From contig NC_035449.2 of NCBI RefSeq assembly GCF_002127325.2, positions 80,576,693-80,640,692 on the forward strand: a stretch of DNA of 64,000 nt, written 5' to 3'. Positions 1-12,622 of this stretch are shown in pieces. The notes beneath the pieces were generated by a model. The model was not told the DNA's origin and did not search any database. It saw nothing but the letters and a program-made list of their open reading frames with translations. Position 1 is the first letter of the stretch, and each line of letters starts with the position of its first letter. Source of the DNA: Helianthus annuus (Eukaryota > Streptophyta > Magnoliopsida > Asterales > Asteraceae). The position numbers and the translations under genes were made by a program.

Positions 1-204
1 GTCAACCAAAGAGATCACTTGTCGATCTAATTAAAAGGACCCTACGGTAGTCTAGTCACACTCATCGCCGGTATGATTTTATTCCCCTACACATTATGAA
101 ATGCACTGTGTGGACTGTGCAAGGAATTACGTAATTATGGACGCGTACATAATTATGGAATTTAGTGCACAGAAACCACAGCAAGTTTTGTCATGTATCT
201 AGAG
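1..204. other. Left edge, probably internal 3' region of element B
   Basis: No coding potential or RNA gene was recognised. The stretch leads straight into the tandem array and PPT of element B, so it is probably B's untranslated internal region, but nothing inside it proves that. Confidence 0.3.
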
Positions 205-940
205 TTAACCCTTTTCGTTTCCGTTTTTGAGGAAGCAACCGTTGAAAATGACTCCGTCAGTTCATTTTCGTTTCTGAAGATTGTCCGTTGAGGAAATGAA
301 TATCCGTTTGTTTAACCCTTTTCATTTCCGTTTTTGAGGAAGCAACCATTGAAAATGACTCCGTCAGTTCATTTTCATTTCTGAAGATTGTCCGTTGAGG
401 AAATGAATGTCCGTTTGTTTAACCCTTTTCATTTCCGTTTCTGAGGAAGCAACCATTGAAAATGACTCCGTCAGTTCATTTTCATTTCTGAAGACTGTCC
501 GTTGAGGAAATGAATATTCGTGTGTTTATCCTTTTCATTTCTGTTTCTGAGGAAGCAACCGTTGAAAATAACTCCGTCAGTTCATTTTCGTTTCTGAAGA
601 TTGTCCGTTGAGGAAATGAATATCCGTGTGTTTATCCTTTTCATTTCAATTTCTGAGGAAGCAACCATTGAAAATGACTCTGTCTGTTCGTTTTCGTTTC
701 TGAAGATTGTCCGTTGAGGAAATGAATATCCGTTTGTTTATCCTTTCCATTTCCGTTTCTGATGAAGCAGCCATTGAAAATGACTCCACCTGTTCATTTT
801 CGTTTCTGAAGATTTTCCGTTGAGGAAATGAATCTCCGTTTGTTTATTCCTTTATTTCCGCTTCTGAAGAATACTCGTTGAGGAAAATGACTCCGTCCGT
901 TCATTTTCGTTTCTGAAGAATGTCCGTTAAGGAAATGACA
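205..940 (+). repeat. 106-107 bp tandem repeat, about seven copies
   Basis: The phrase GAGGAAGCAACC recurs at about 229, 336, 443, 549, 655 and (varied) 761, giving periods of 107, 107, 106, 106 and 106. Each unit also carries ATGACTCCGTC and GTCCGTTGAGGAAATGAA. The last units, from about 840, are more diverged. The array sits just upstream of element B's PPT. Tandem repeats between pol and the 3' LTR are a known habit of plant Ty3/gypsy elements. Confidence 0.9.
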
Positions 941-1004
941 GGATTATACCTTGCATATCTCTGGTGGTTATTTGACACAAAGTCACAGACAGACTCCTAC
1001 GAAT

Positions 1005-1040
1005 AAATTTCGGGACGAAATTTCCGAAAGTAGGGGATAC
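1005..1040 (+). promoter_or_regulatory. Conserved palindrome and polypurine tract of element B
   Basis: A perfect hairpin-forming palindrome AAATTTCG-GGA-CGAAATTT lies at 1005-1023. It is followed by the purine-rich AAAGTAGGGGATAC ending at 1040, and the LTR starts at 1041 with TGTGACACC. A PPT primes plus-strand DNA synthesis in reverse transcription. Its position fixes B as a + strand element whose 3' LTR starts here. Confidence 0.8.
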
Positions 1041-1810
1041 TGTGACACCTGTGCCTCTGCGACCATCAAACAAATACCAAATTAATTAAATATCGTGTCT
1101 CATGCTTGGGATTTGTAAAAATATGTGTATCATTTGCACATATTAATTCTTGTTCGATTTCGGGCTTTAAATCTCTTTCTGGAAGGTTATACGCGATCTG
1201 ATGCGTAAATATAACCAGTTTAATGCAACAAACACTCCGGAACAGTGACATAGGCTTAACATACCTTAAATAACCTTTATATAACTTAGAAATAAGTTTT
1301 GGATGGTTTGGTATGCCGAAATCAAGTTTGTTCGCTTACAGGGACTAAATTCGACAAACTGCGAAAGTATGTCAATTTGTGTCACACCCCCAAAATCCAC
1401 ACGCGGAGTACCACCGCTTGGAGGCGTGACATGACCAGGATCAAGCCATCAATCATATTGAACATAGCATAATATAAATAAGATAGTTTGTAAAACCCAA
1501 ATCAATACGATTGATGTTCCAAACCAAACATAGTATCAATAGCGGAAGCGTAATAATGAAAATCCAAAGTAAAGTTATAAGTTCAATTGTTTAGCATAAT
1601 GTCTACGATCCGAATCCCACAACGACCTGCTCCTCCTTGTGCAAGCTCCATAAGTACCTAAGGTCCTGCAAGGCATGCAGCAGAGAGTCAACAACTAGTT
1701 GAGCGAGTTCACAGTTAACAGTTCAGTAATAGTATAGTGTGAGTAATAGTATGTTCATTCGTTTATATCATGTATCATATTTCCATCGCGGCCTCCCAGG
1801 CAGGTATGCG

Positions 1811-2145
1811 AAGATGTTAGGGGATGTTCCTCCCAAGTATTCTAGACTAGGTTTATTTGTATCGCGGCCTACCAGGCAGGTGTGCGAAGATGTTAGTAAG
1901 TTTAGTTCGCGGCCTTCCAAAGGCAGGTGTGCGAAGTCAGTCATAATATCGCGGCCAACCCTTGGCAGGTGTGCGAAGATGTTAGGGGATGTTCCTCCCA
2001 AGTATTCTAGACTAGGTTTATTTGTATCGCGGCCTACCAGGCAGGTGTGCGAATATGTTAGTAAGTTTAGTTCGCGGCCTTCCAAAGGCAGGTGTGCGAA
2101 GTCAGTCATAATATCGCGGCCAACCCTTGGCAGGTGTGCGAAGAT
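1811..2145. repeat. 165-bp tandem repeat inside the LTR of element A
   Basis: AAGATGTTAGGGG recurs at 1811 and 1976, and a third truncated start is at 2141, so the period is exactly 165. Within each unit a smaller motif, TCGCGGCC...GGCAGGTGTGCGAA, repeats three times. The same array is at 9551-9885 in the other LTR. Confidence 0.92.
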
Positions 2146-2737
2146 CAGTTCAGTAAGTATTACTAGTCTAGTCGTATCTTATCGTTCGGTTCTATCAGCT
2201 GAGTATGTACAATAATTCAACAACACCCATTCCCACCCGGGAACCCCATGCCTTGGCTGTGTGAACTCACCTTGGTTTGCTCGGTATGCTAAGTTATGTG
2301 CTCACAAGAAATCAGTCAAGTCCTATAGTATGCAGGTATATTCAATTAGTTCAAGTTCGTAAAGTTTCACGTACAATCAATACCACGGAGTGTGTTTGGC
2401 AGTTAACCTCATGCATCACACAACAGTTAATCACATTCATACAGTTCATGTTCCACATCAATGTCTTTTGCAGTTTATACTAGCATAATCACCAATAACA
2501 CACTTAACCGAGTTAGCAAGCTTAGCTGGATTAACACATATAGCAGAGTCACATGTTTAATAGAGGTATTGTCTAACAGAACTGATATTTAACTGAGTTC
2601 ACTGAACTAACAGAGTTAGTACTTTACAGGTTTGACAAACTAACAGTGTTAATTTACAAACTAAGAGCATTAGTTACTTAATAGAGTTATTAACCAACTG
2701 AATTAATAACCAACCAAGTTAACAAATAAAGGTCATT

Positions 2738-2877
2738 GGACGAAAACCCTTCTTTTATGGCGAAATCACTTTGGACGAAAACCCCTAGGTGACAAAACCC
2801 CAAGGGTTTTCGTCGGTTTACATGTATGGCGAAAACACCTTAGTGTTTTCGTCCGTTTCCCTGTGTTTTCGTCTGGT
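2738..2877. repeat. Cluster of GACGAAAAC / GTTTTCGTC inverted repeats (LTR of A)
   Basis: GACGAAAACCC at 2774-2784 faces GGGTTTTCGTC at 2804-2814. GCGAAAACAC faces GTGTTTTCGT across a short loop near 2829-2852. Further single copies lie at 2738 and 2868. A second group is at about 3731-3775. Both groups recur in the right LTR (from about 10478 and 11471). Confidence 0.75.
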
Positions 2878-3983
2878 TGGGTTGTCGTTAACTACATCAT
2901 CATCAACAACATCAGTTATGCAACGCAGAAACCCTAACCCCAACTAACCGTTACAAGAAAATCATTAGCATAAGATCATGACCATACTAACCATCTATTA
3001 TTCTCAATAGCTTATAACCGATCTCTTAACCACAGGGGTTAACGAGAACCATTAAAAATCACAGAAATCTAACCCATTTGTTTATCAATCATTAATCAAT
3101 CATGGCTCATGACAGCAGTTAATACTAAATGACAAACAAACAATAAATCGGAAAGCTAATACCATCGCTTAAACACTCAGTCAACTGCACGATCAAAATT
3201 ATCATTCAGGCATCAGCAAGTAATCGGCATGTATTGTAACATGAACCATAATCTGCCAGTCATCTATCATCATTATTTTTATCAATATTCACATCAATGG
3301 CCGACATCAATAGACAACACAAGAGCTTATTGGACCAATTTGATTAATGGTGGGTTTGACTAAGGTTAGGCTGAAATCATAAGTCACATGCAATCCGTTT
3401 GTATCATCAGTGAGGTCATGTTCATTTACAAAATCATGTGCATCTTCAGAGACAATAAATATCAACAATCATTATGTCTAGGGTTTTCACATGCACTCAC
3501 ATAATATGTCATCTCACAAACAAGCTATCAACAGAACTTAAACAAAGGAATTTACTAACCATCAATAACAGGTCGATCGGATATATGATGTTCTCGAGGG
3601 GATGTCTACTGCCGTCGTGTTCCAAGGTTCTAGGGTTTGGCGATTAAGTTTTTCACATAAGGGTTGAGAATAATATAAATAACTGAACTACTACTGGGCT
3701 TAAAGCCCATTCTGTTTTCGTTGGCAAACAAGTGGACGAAAACACCAAGGTGTTTTCACCAACATGGTGTTTTCGTGGGTGGGGGCATTTGGGTTGGGGT
3801 GATTTCGAATAGGTTCCTTGCTTGCTTTTAAGATTTCCAAACACCAACGTAATACAACACATTAACACAACAATACACATCAAAATATAAAACACACTTG
3901 CAAGGCACATCATGTATACAGAAACGACATCTAGTGAACAAGTACTAAATCAAGTAGAAACCTTGGAAACTCGGGTTGTCACA

Positions 3984-4122
3984 TTATCCCCAACTTAGAA
4001 GAAATTTCGTCCCGAAATTTGGCATGCGTTTACTGAGGAAACTAAGTAAGTTGTTTCGCTCACTGGTTTTCCTGGGGTGTCACATCATCCCCCCGTTGAT
4101 TTGGAATTTCGTCCCGAAATTC
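3984..4122 (-). promoter_or_regulatory. Double PPT region of element A with two conserved palindromes
   Basis: Read on the minus strand, the palindrome at 4104-4122 is followed by a purine-rich run and TGTGACACCCC. About 85 bp later comes a second palindrome (4002-4020) and the PPT AAGTTGGGGATAA that abuts the LTR at 3983. The second is the functional-looking PPT; the first looks like an inner duplicate. Element E has the same arrangement. Confidence 0.7.
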
Positions 4123-7100
4123 TGTAGTAGTAGCTTCAGTCTCAGTAGTGGTTGCACGGTTTTCGAATAACTGGGGATATTTTTCTGTCATCTGGTCTTC
4201 GCGTTCCCAGGTGTACTCTGGGCCACGACGGGAGTTCCAACGAACTCGAACAAGAGGGATTCTCTTGCTTTTGAGGACCTTAACATCCCGGTCCGTGATT
4301 TCAATTGGTTCCTCGACGAACTGCAACCGCTCGTCGATAGTGAGTTCCTTAAAAGGAACTATGAGGGTCTCATCTGACAGGCACTTCTTCAGATTCGACA
4401 CGTGAAATACATTGTGAACTGCACCGAGTTCCGCTGGTAGGTTTAGCTTGTAGGCCACTTTGCCTATTTTCTCAATGATCTCGAACGGTCCGACATATCG
4501 CGGATTCAGTTTGCCCCTTTTTTCCAAAACGAACCACACCCTTCCAGGGTGAGACTTTTAGTAAAACCCGGTCCCCGACCTGAAATTCCAACGGTTTCCT
4601 ACGCTTATCCGCGTATGCTTTCTGACAGTCACGTGCTGCCGCCATGCGTTGTCGTATCTGTGCAATCTTTTCCGTGGCGTCCACTACAATCTCTGGACCC
4701 GTAATCTGACTATCCCCCACCTCTGCCCAACAGAGAGGTGACCGGCATTTACGCCCGTACAATGTCTCGAATGGAGCGGCTTGAATGCTGGTGTGATAGC
4801 TGTTATTATATGAAAACTCCACCAGAGGGAGATGTTTTTCCCAGCCGTTGCCGAAGTCAATAACACATGCCCGAAGCATGTCTTCAAGAGTTTGGATCGT
4901 TCGCTCAGACTGCCCATCCGTCTGAGGATGATACGATGTGCTCATGTCTAACCGTGAGCCGAAAGATTTATGCATCGCTTGCCACAGCTCTGACGTGAAT
5001 CGTGCATCCCGATCCGAAATGATGGATGTGGGCACCCCGTGCCTCGAAACAACTTCTTTAAGATAAACGTCTGCGAGAGTGGAGAACTTATCCGTTTCCT
5101 TTATAGCCAGGAAGTGTGCAGACTTGGTGAGTCGATCCACGATCACCCATATGGTATCATTCCCACGCTGGGACCTGGGTAGGCCTGTAACGAAATCCAT
5201 GGAAATTTCTTCCCATTTCCATTGCGGTATCTTGGGTTGCTGAAGTAGACCCGCTGGTTTCTGATATTCCACCTTGACTTTTGCACATGTCAAACACTTG
5301 CCGACGTAAGTAGCGATGTGGGCCTTCATACTAGGCCACCAGTATGTTGTTTTGAGATCGTGGTACATTTTATCCGACCCTGGATGTACCGAGTAGCGAG
5401 ACTTGTGAGCTTCGTCCATTACCAGCTCGCGTAAACCGCCAAAAAGTGGGACCCAAATACGCCCCGCTACATAGTAGGCGCCGTCTTCCTTTTGTTCCAT
5501 TCGTTGCCTTGAGCCGCGTAAGGCTTCAGCCTTGACGTTTTCGGGTTTCAATGCTTCTATCTGAGCAGTTCGTATCTGTGCAGGAAGACTGGACTGAATA
5601 GTGAGCTGCAAAGCTCGTACGCGCCTAGGTAGAGTGTCTTTCCGGCTGAGAGCGTCAGCCACCACATTGGCTTTGCCTGGATGGTACTTGATAGCGCATT
5701 CGTAATCGTTTCCGTAGTTCGACCCATCTTCGTTGTCGCATGTTCAAATCCTTTTGCTTAAGGATATGCTCGAGACTCCTGTGATCGGTGTAAATCGTGC
5801 ACCTGGTACCGTACAGGTAGTGTCGCCATATCTTAAGCGCGAAAACAACAACTCCCAGCTCTAAATCGTGCGTCGTATAATTCCGTTCATGAACTTTGAG
5901 TTGTCGCGAAGCGTAGGCAATAACTTTATCCCGCTGCATCAATACACAACCAAGCCCCTGTATCGACGCGTCACAATAGACTACAAAATCTTCCGTGCCC
6001 TCTGGCAATGAGAGAATAGGTGCGCTGCAAAGCCTATCCTTTAGGTACTGAAAAGCGGTCTCTTGGGAATCTCCCCAACGGTAGGTGACACCTTTCTGTG
6101 TCAGTAGTGTGAGCGGCTGTGCGATCTTGGAGAAGTCTTTGATAAACCGTCTGTAGTAACCCGCCAAACCCAAGAATTGGCGTATTTCCGTTGGTGTACG
6201 CGGTGCAGGCCAGTTCCTGATCGAATCTACCTTGGATGGATCGACATGAATCCCATCCCTGTTCACCACATGGCCTAAGAAGTGGACTTCACGAAGCCAG
6301 AAGTCGCATTTTGAAAACTTGGCGTACAGTTGTTCCTTTCGAAGAAGTTCCAAGATCAATCGTAAGTGCTACTCGTGTTCCTCCTGACTCTTGGAGTAGA
6401 TCAGAATGTCGTCGATGAAGACAATGACGAACTTGTCTAGATAGGGTTTGCACACGCTGTTCATAAGGTCCATAAAGACTGCAGGCGCATTCGTAAGCCC
6501 AAATGGCATGACTAGGAACTCGTAATGGCCATAGCGAGTTCTAAATGCTGTCTTGGAGACGTCCTCATCCCGGACTCTCAGCTGATGATACCCTGACCTT
6601 AAATCAATCTTGGAATAGTAACTCGACCCCTGCAACTGGTCGAATAAGTCGTCTATACGCGGAAGAGGATAACGGTTCTTCACCGTCACCTTGTTTAGTT
6701 CACGGTAGTCGATGCACATTCTGAACGTACCGTCTTTCTTCTTCACAAATAACACTGGAGCTCCCCAAGGCGAAGAGCTTGGACGGATAAAGCCCTTTTC
6801 CAAGAGCTCTTGTAGTTGCTTTGACAGTTCTTCCAGCTCGGTTGGAGCTAAACGATACGGTGCGCGGGCTATCGGTGCTGCTCTAGGAGCTAACTCAATC
6901 TGGAACTCGACTTGGCGATGAGGTGGTAAACCGGGTAAATCTTCAGGAAACACCTGAGGAAAGTCACGTACAACTGGAATATCCTCCAGCTTCTTTTCCT
7001 TTGCTGATGCGTCAGTGACAAGTGCCAGAATTGCAGTGTGCCCCTTTCGTAAACATTTCTACGCCTTTAAGAAGGAGATGATGCCAACCACAGCACCACT

Positions 7101-8807
7101 CTTGTCGCCTTGAACTTCGAGATGTTCTCGACTAGAACGAGGAATACGAATGACCTTTTCCTTGCATAAAATCTCTGCGTGATGTTGGGATAACCAATCC
7201 ATACCGATGACAACGTCGAAACTACCCAAAACTATGGGTATAAGATCAATCGAGAAGGTCTGACCAGCTAAAACGATGCTACAACCCTTGATTACGTGTG
7301 CGGCTTCTACGCTCTTACCATTTGCTAACTCTACGACATGTTTAGTGTTTAGGGGTGTTGGTGTACGTTTTAACAGTTTACTCATTTTCAAGGACATATA
7401 ACTTGTATCAGCACCCGAATCAAATAAGACAGTAACATAAATATCGTCGAGAAGAAACTTACCCATAACCACGTTGGGATCATTCATGGCGTCGCCCCGA
7501 CCCAATACAAAAGCACGACCCCGAGCTTCGTTCCCATTGTTATTTCCCCCGTTGTTGTTGTTATTGTTCCCGTTGCCCTGATTGTTGTTGTTGCGAATTT
7601 GGTTCTGGTTCAGTTGAGGGCAATCGCGTTTGTAGTGACCCTCAGCCCCACACTGGAAACATCCCCGGTTCCCACGCTGTGGCTGCTGCTGCTGGTTCTG
7701 TGGAGCTGGCGGTGGGAGTTGCTGGTTCTGATTTGCTGGCCGTGAGCTTCTACAATCCTTTGCCTCATGACCCGGCTTGAGGCATCTTTGACAACGTTCC
7801 CTGCGACATCTTCCACTGTGGTGTTTGTTGCACCTGTTACACCACGGGTGAGTTCCCCTATATCCACTCTGTCCCTGGCTACCCGATGATTGCTGATTCG
7901 GACTCTGGTAGTCGTTGGTGCGACGCTGCTGTGTTTGGGACTGAACAGATACTGATCCCCTGCTGGAATCCCCATCCCACTTTCTTTTGTTCTCGCTGGG
8001 TGTGGCAGAAGTAGTAGCTGGAGTAGTAGTGGCAGTAGTGGTAGCACTGATGCGTTTTGGCAGCTTGTTCTGATCCACTGCCTGATCGGTGAGTCGGTGG
8101 GCAAGACGCTGAATGTCTTGGATATTGTTGAGGTTAGCCGACGTCACGTGGCTCTGTATTTCTGGCGCAAGCCCCTTGAGATACAACTCAATGCGCTTAA
8201 CTGGAGGGTCCACCATCGTTGGACACAAGATGGCCAGTTCGTTCAATCGTTTCGTATAACCCTCAATCTCTGACCCCGTCATCTTCAAGTGGTATAGCTC
8301 ATTCTCCAACTTGTGAATGTCGTCTCGCGTGCAGTACTCACGTTTAATCAATTCCTTGAAATCCTCCCAGGGTGTGGCGTTAGCAGCTGCCAACCCTAGG
8401 ATCTGTACTTGCGCGTTCCACCAGGTGAGCGCAATCCCTTCCAACGTGCCAATGGCGTACTTGACCCTGCGAGCCTCAGGGCATTCGCACATTTCGAACA
8501 CTGACTCTAGCTTCTCAAACCAATGGAGGAGTCCCACTGCCCCCTCGGTGCCACTGAATGAGCTTGGACGACAGTCCATGAAGTTCTTGAAAGTGCAGAC
8601 AGGTTGCTGCGCGTGTTGACCTATTGTGTACGAATAGAACAAAGTTAAATACGAGAGTTATTGTAGGATCTAAAGATCCTAGTGTGAGTCTATACTGCAG
8701 GGTATACTACCTGCTTGAGCAGCTGCAAGTGCCGCAGCAACTTGAGCTTGAACGAGAGCCTCTAGTTGGGCTTGAGTCATGTTAATTCGTCCAGACATGA
8801 TCTTCAT
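4060..8807 (-). pseudogene. Element A gag-pol polyprotein, broken
   Basis: Transcribed right to left. Exon 1 (8807-8711) encodes a short Gln/Ala-rich start; exon 2 from 8620 carries gag with three zinc-knuckle-like motifs (CNRCNKHHSGRC, CQRCLKPGHEAKDC, CFQCGAEGHYKRDC) and a protease DSGA motif near 7410. RT carries FIDDIL. RNase H has CDAS and YTDH. Integrase has HKSRYSVH...CLTC and the D, D, E residues in MDFVTG, SDRDARF and SERTIQ. The tail [14 protein letters not shown] is a chromodomain. Lesions: TAG in place of a Gln codon near 7060, another TAG near 6367, a frameshift near 5690-5700 (RNase H end) and one near 4530 in an A/T run. Element E shows the intact organisation. Not able to make a full polyprotein. 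Confidence 0.92.
8621..8710 (-). other. Predicted gag intron of element A (90 bp, phase 1)
   Basis: On the minus strand the donor is CAAGCAG|GTAGTAT and the acceptor CACAATAG|GTCAAC. Removal joins a split Gly codon and links the ATG exon (ATG at 8807 or 8798) in frame to the gag body, which has no ATG of its own at that point. Elements D and E have the same arrangement. Confidence 0.7.
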
Positions 8808-8811
8808 AGAA

Positions 8812-9119
8812 AATGCAACATGGGTTAGAGAGGTTCGCGAATAGAGCGATGACAGAAGAGTGTAAGCACATAGAGGTTCTTAGGCAATAACAAGTAGTGA
8901 GCAAAAGTAAGGTAAGCATACTACGAGCAAAGTTCTATGCAATTCTAGCAAGCAGGTAATAAACATAAACCTTATTACCTAGGATGTCGAGTCTTGCACG
9001 TGGAGCGAAGCGTCGTTGTGGATCGTTGAGAGCACTGTTCTGGTTATAGTCTGGTTTTAATAAAACATTTTCCCATATTAAAACCAAGTTCTCTATAACC
9101 AATGGCTCTGATACCAATC
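8812..9119 (-). promoter_or_regulatory. Leader and primer binding site of element A
   Basis: The minus-strand TGGTATCAGAGCCA at 9116-9103 is complementary to the 3' end of plant initiator Met tRNA. A 3-nt spacer separates it from the LTR at 9120. The rest of the stretch is untranslated leader with nothing else recognised. Confidence 0.88.
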
Positions 9120-11722
9120 TGTCACACCCCCAAAATCCACACGCGGAGTACCACCGCTTGGAGGCGTGACATGACCAGGATCAAGCCATCAATCATATTG
9201 AACATAGCATAATATAAATAAGATAGTTTGTAAAACCCAAATCAATACGATTGATGTTCCAAACCAAACATAGTATCAATAGCGGAAGCGTAATAATGAA
9301 AATCCAAAGTAAAGTTATAAGTTCAATTGTTTAGCATAATGTCTACGATCCGAATCCCACAACGACCTGCTCCTCCTTGTGCAAGCTCCATAAGTACCTA
9401 AGGTCCTGCAAGGCATGCAGCAGAGAGTCAACAACTAGTTGAGCGAGTTCACAGTTAACAGTTCAGTAATAGTATAGTGTGAGTAATAGTATGTTCATTC
9501 GTTTATATCATGTATCATATTTCCATCGCGGCCTCCCAGGCAGGTATGCGAAGATGTTAGGGGATGTTCCTCCCAAGTATTCTAGACTAGGTTTATTTGT
9601 ATCGCGGCCTACCAGGCAGGTGTGCGAAGATGTTAGTAAGTTTAGTTCGCGGCCTTCCAAAGGCAGGTGTGCGAAGTCAGTCATAATATCGCGGCCAACC
9701 CTTGGCAGGTGTGCGAAGATGTTAGGGGATGTTCCTCCCAAGTATTCTAGACTAGGTTTATTTGTATCGCGGCCTACCAGGCAGGTGTGCGAAGATGTTA
9801 GTAAGTTTAGTTCGCGGCCTTCCAAAGGCAGGTGTGCAAAGTCAGTCATAATATCGCGGCCAACCCTTGGCAGGTGTGCGAAGATCAGTTCAGTAAGTGT
9901 TACTAGTCTAGTCGTATCTTATCGTTCGGTTCTATCAGCTGAGTATGTACAATAATTCAACAACACCCATTCCCACCCAGGAACCCCATGCCTTGGCTGT
10001 GTGAACTCACCTTGGTTTGCTCGGTATGCTAAGTTATGTGCTCACAAGAAATCAGTCAAGTCCTATAGTATGCAGGTATATTCAATTAGTTCAAGTTCGT
10101 AAAGTTTCACGTACAATCAATACCACAGAGTGTGTTTGGCAGTTAACCTCATGCATCACACAACAGTTAATCACATTCGTACAGTTCATGTTCCACATCA
10201 ATGTCTTTTGCAGTTTATACTAGCATAATCACCAATAACACACTTAACCGAGTTAGCAAGCTTAGCTGGATTAACACATATAGCAGAGTCACATGTTTAA
10301 CAGAGGTATTGTCTAACAGAACTGATATTTAACTGAGTTCACTGAACTAACAGAGTTAGTACTTTACAGGTTTGACAAACTAACAGTGTTAATTTACAAA
10401 CTAAGAGCATTAGTTACTTAATAGAGTTATTAACCAACTGAATTAATAACCAACCAAGTTAACAAATAAAGGTCATTGGACGAAAACCCTTCTTTTATGG
10501 CGAAATCACTTTGGACGAAAACCCCTAGGTGACAAAACCCCAAGGGTTTTCGTCGGTTTACATGTATGGCGAAAACACCTTAGTGTTTTCGTCCGTTTCC
10601 CTGTGTTTTCGTCTGGTTGGGTTGTCGTCAACTACATCATCATCAACAACATCAGTTATGCAACGCAGAAACCCTAACCCCAACTAACCGTTACAAGAAA
10701 ATCATTAGCATAAGATCATGACCATACTAACCATCTATTTTCTCAGTAGCTTATAACCGATCTCTTAACCACAGGGGTTAACGAGAACCATTAAAAATCA
10801 CATAAATCTAACCCATTTGTTTATCAATCATTAATCAATCATGGCTCATGACAGCAGTTAATACTAAATGACAAAGAAACAATAAATCGGAAAGCCAATA
10901 CCATCGCTTAAACACTCAGTTAACTGCACGATCAAAATTATCATTCAGGCATCAGCAAGTAATCGGCATGTATTGTAACATGAACCATAATCTGCCTGTC
11001 ATCTATCATCATTATTTTTATCAATATTCACATCAATGGCCGACATCAATAGACAACACAAGAGCTTATTGGACCAATTTGATTAATGGTGGGTTTGACT
11101 AAGGTTAGGCTGAAATCATAAGCCACATGCAAACCGTTTGTATCATCAGTGAGGTCATGTTCATTTACAAAATCATGTGCATCTTCAGAGACAATAAATA
11201 TCAACAATCATTATGTCTAGGGTTTTCACATGCACTCACATAATATGTCATCTCACAAACAAGCTATCAACAGAACTTAAACAAAGGAATTTACTAACCA
11301 GCAATAACAGGTCGATCGGATATATGATGTTCTCGAGGGGATGTCTACTGCCGTCGTGTTCCAAGGTTCTAGGGTTTGGCGATTAAGTTTTTCACATAAG
11401 GGTTGAGAATAATATAAATAACTGAACTACTACTGGGCCTAAAGCCCATTCTGTTTTCGTTGGCAAACAAGTGGACGAAAACACCAAGGTGTTTTCACCA
11501 ACATGGTGTTTTCGTGGGTGGGGGCATTTGGGTTGGGGTGATTTCGTTTAGGTTCCTTGCTTGCTTTTAAGATTTCCAAACACCAACGTAATACAACACA
11601 TTAACAAAACAATACACATCAAAATATAAAACACACTTGCAAGGCACATCATGTATACAGAAACGACATCTAGTGAACAAGTACTAAATCAAGTAGAAAC
11701 CTTGGAAACTCGGGTTGTCACA
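9120..11722 (-). repeat. 5' LTR of element A
   Basis: It is 2603 bp, the promoter-side LTR for minus-strand transcription. It matches the left LTR apart from scattered substitutions and one small indel near 10739. It ends in TTGTCACA followed by the TSD ATTTG. Confidence 0.92.
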
Positions 11723-12462
11723 ATTTGTACTTTAACAGACCCTCCGGAACAAGATCATAAGTTAAACACACTCTAAATATCCTTTACATAGCTTAGAAAT
11801 AGGCTTGGAGGGGTTCGGTGTGCTAAAATAAACTTTATGCTCATTCAGGGACTAAAAGCGTCAAAAAGTGCATAACTTTGCATTTTCGCGTATATTTTAC
11901 GTTCTGAATACATCCGGACATCCAAAAATTTATGTAAGCATTAAAATATTTTATTTTACTGTTTGTCATGATAAAATTCCATTCGTCGCTTAATTTGGAT
12001 CGTTTTTGCGTTCGTTACGACTTCCGTGGTAATTAACCGAATAACGCAACCGTACGACCAGAGGAACTGACATCCGAGATGTTTTTGAGCATATTTTAAG
12101 TCCCCTATACTTTAACTTCATTTTAGAGCTTTGAAATGGGGTTAACAAGGCTTAAACGTGTCAAAAACGCATCAAAAACCAAGTTTGGGGCTTTAGGGAC
12201 TAAAACTGCCATTTTTTAAAGTTGCTGACCTGCAAGGTCCTTACGGACCGTTTAGACCTATGCTAATGGTCCGTAAGCAGGTCCCAGGCATCAGAATGTG
12301 TTTTCCAGCTTGTTCCAGCTGTTCCACACCTTTGCACCTGGTTTCTTTGATTCTATGTGCTTGTTTTTTATGCCCATGGTTTCTCAAAACAGTGGGTATG
12401 AGGTGTACGGACTAGATTGAAGCTCATTTATCGAGGAACGATCCTAACAGTTGTGGATTTCC

Positions 12463-12470
12463 TATAAATA
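12463..12470 (+). promoter_or_regulatory. TATA box of element B LTR
   Basis: TATAAATA stands alone in mixed sequence about 740 bp into LTR B (not counting element A), a usual place for an LTR core promoter. Transcription would run rightwards through the hairpin-rich region. Confidence 0.6.
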
Positions 12471-12622
12471 GCAACCCCCACTTCACTTCATTTGCACTCA
12501 AAATCTGATCTAAGATGCTCTAAGTTGAAGCCTTTGCTTTATACCTAAGCTACTTGGATCAAGATTTGTTTGCTTGGACCCTTTGTAAGTATTCCTTCGT
12601 TCTTTTTATGCGTTTTAGCGTT

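Larger units (their letters stand above)
1380..3983 (-). repeat. 3' LTR of element A
   Basis: It is 2604 bp and near-identical to 9120-11722. It contains a 165-bp tandem duplication and hairpins built on GTTTTCGT. Open frames on both strands here are products of the 165-bp repeat, whose length is divisible by three. Confidence 0.92.
1380..11722 (-). mobile_element. Element A: full-length Tekay-type Ty3/gypsy retrotransposon, coding region broken
   Basis: Both LTRs are present (1380-3983 and 9120-11722), starting TGTCACACC and ending TTGTCACA. They are flanked by the 5-bp duplication ATTTG at 1375-1379 and 11723-11727. PBS and PPT are in place for transcription from right to left. Order is gag, protease, RT, RNase H, integrase, chromodomain, which places it in the chromovirus (Tekay/Del-like) lineage. 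By eye the two LTRs differ at roughly 20-25 positions in 2.6 kb, so insertion is fairly recent. Two stops and two frameshifts make it non-autonomous. Confidence 0.93.

Noticed and set aside
1739..2215. Overlapping open frames on both strands in LTR A (also 9479-9955)
   Set aside because: They exist because the 165-bp tandem unit is divisible by three and stop-free. Repetitive SRPTRQVCE-like peptides match no protein family.
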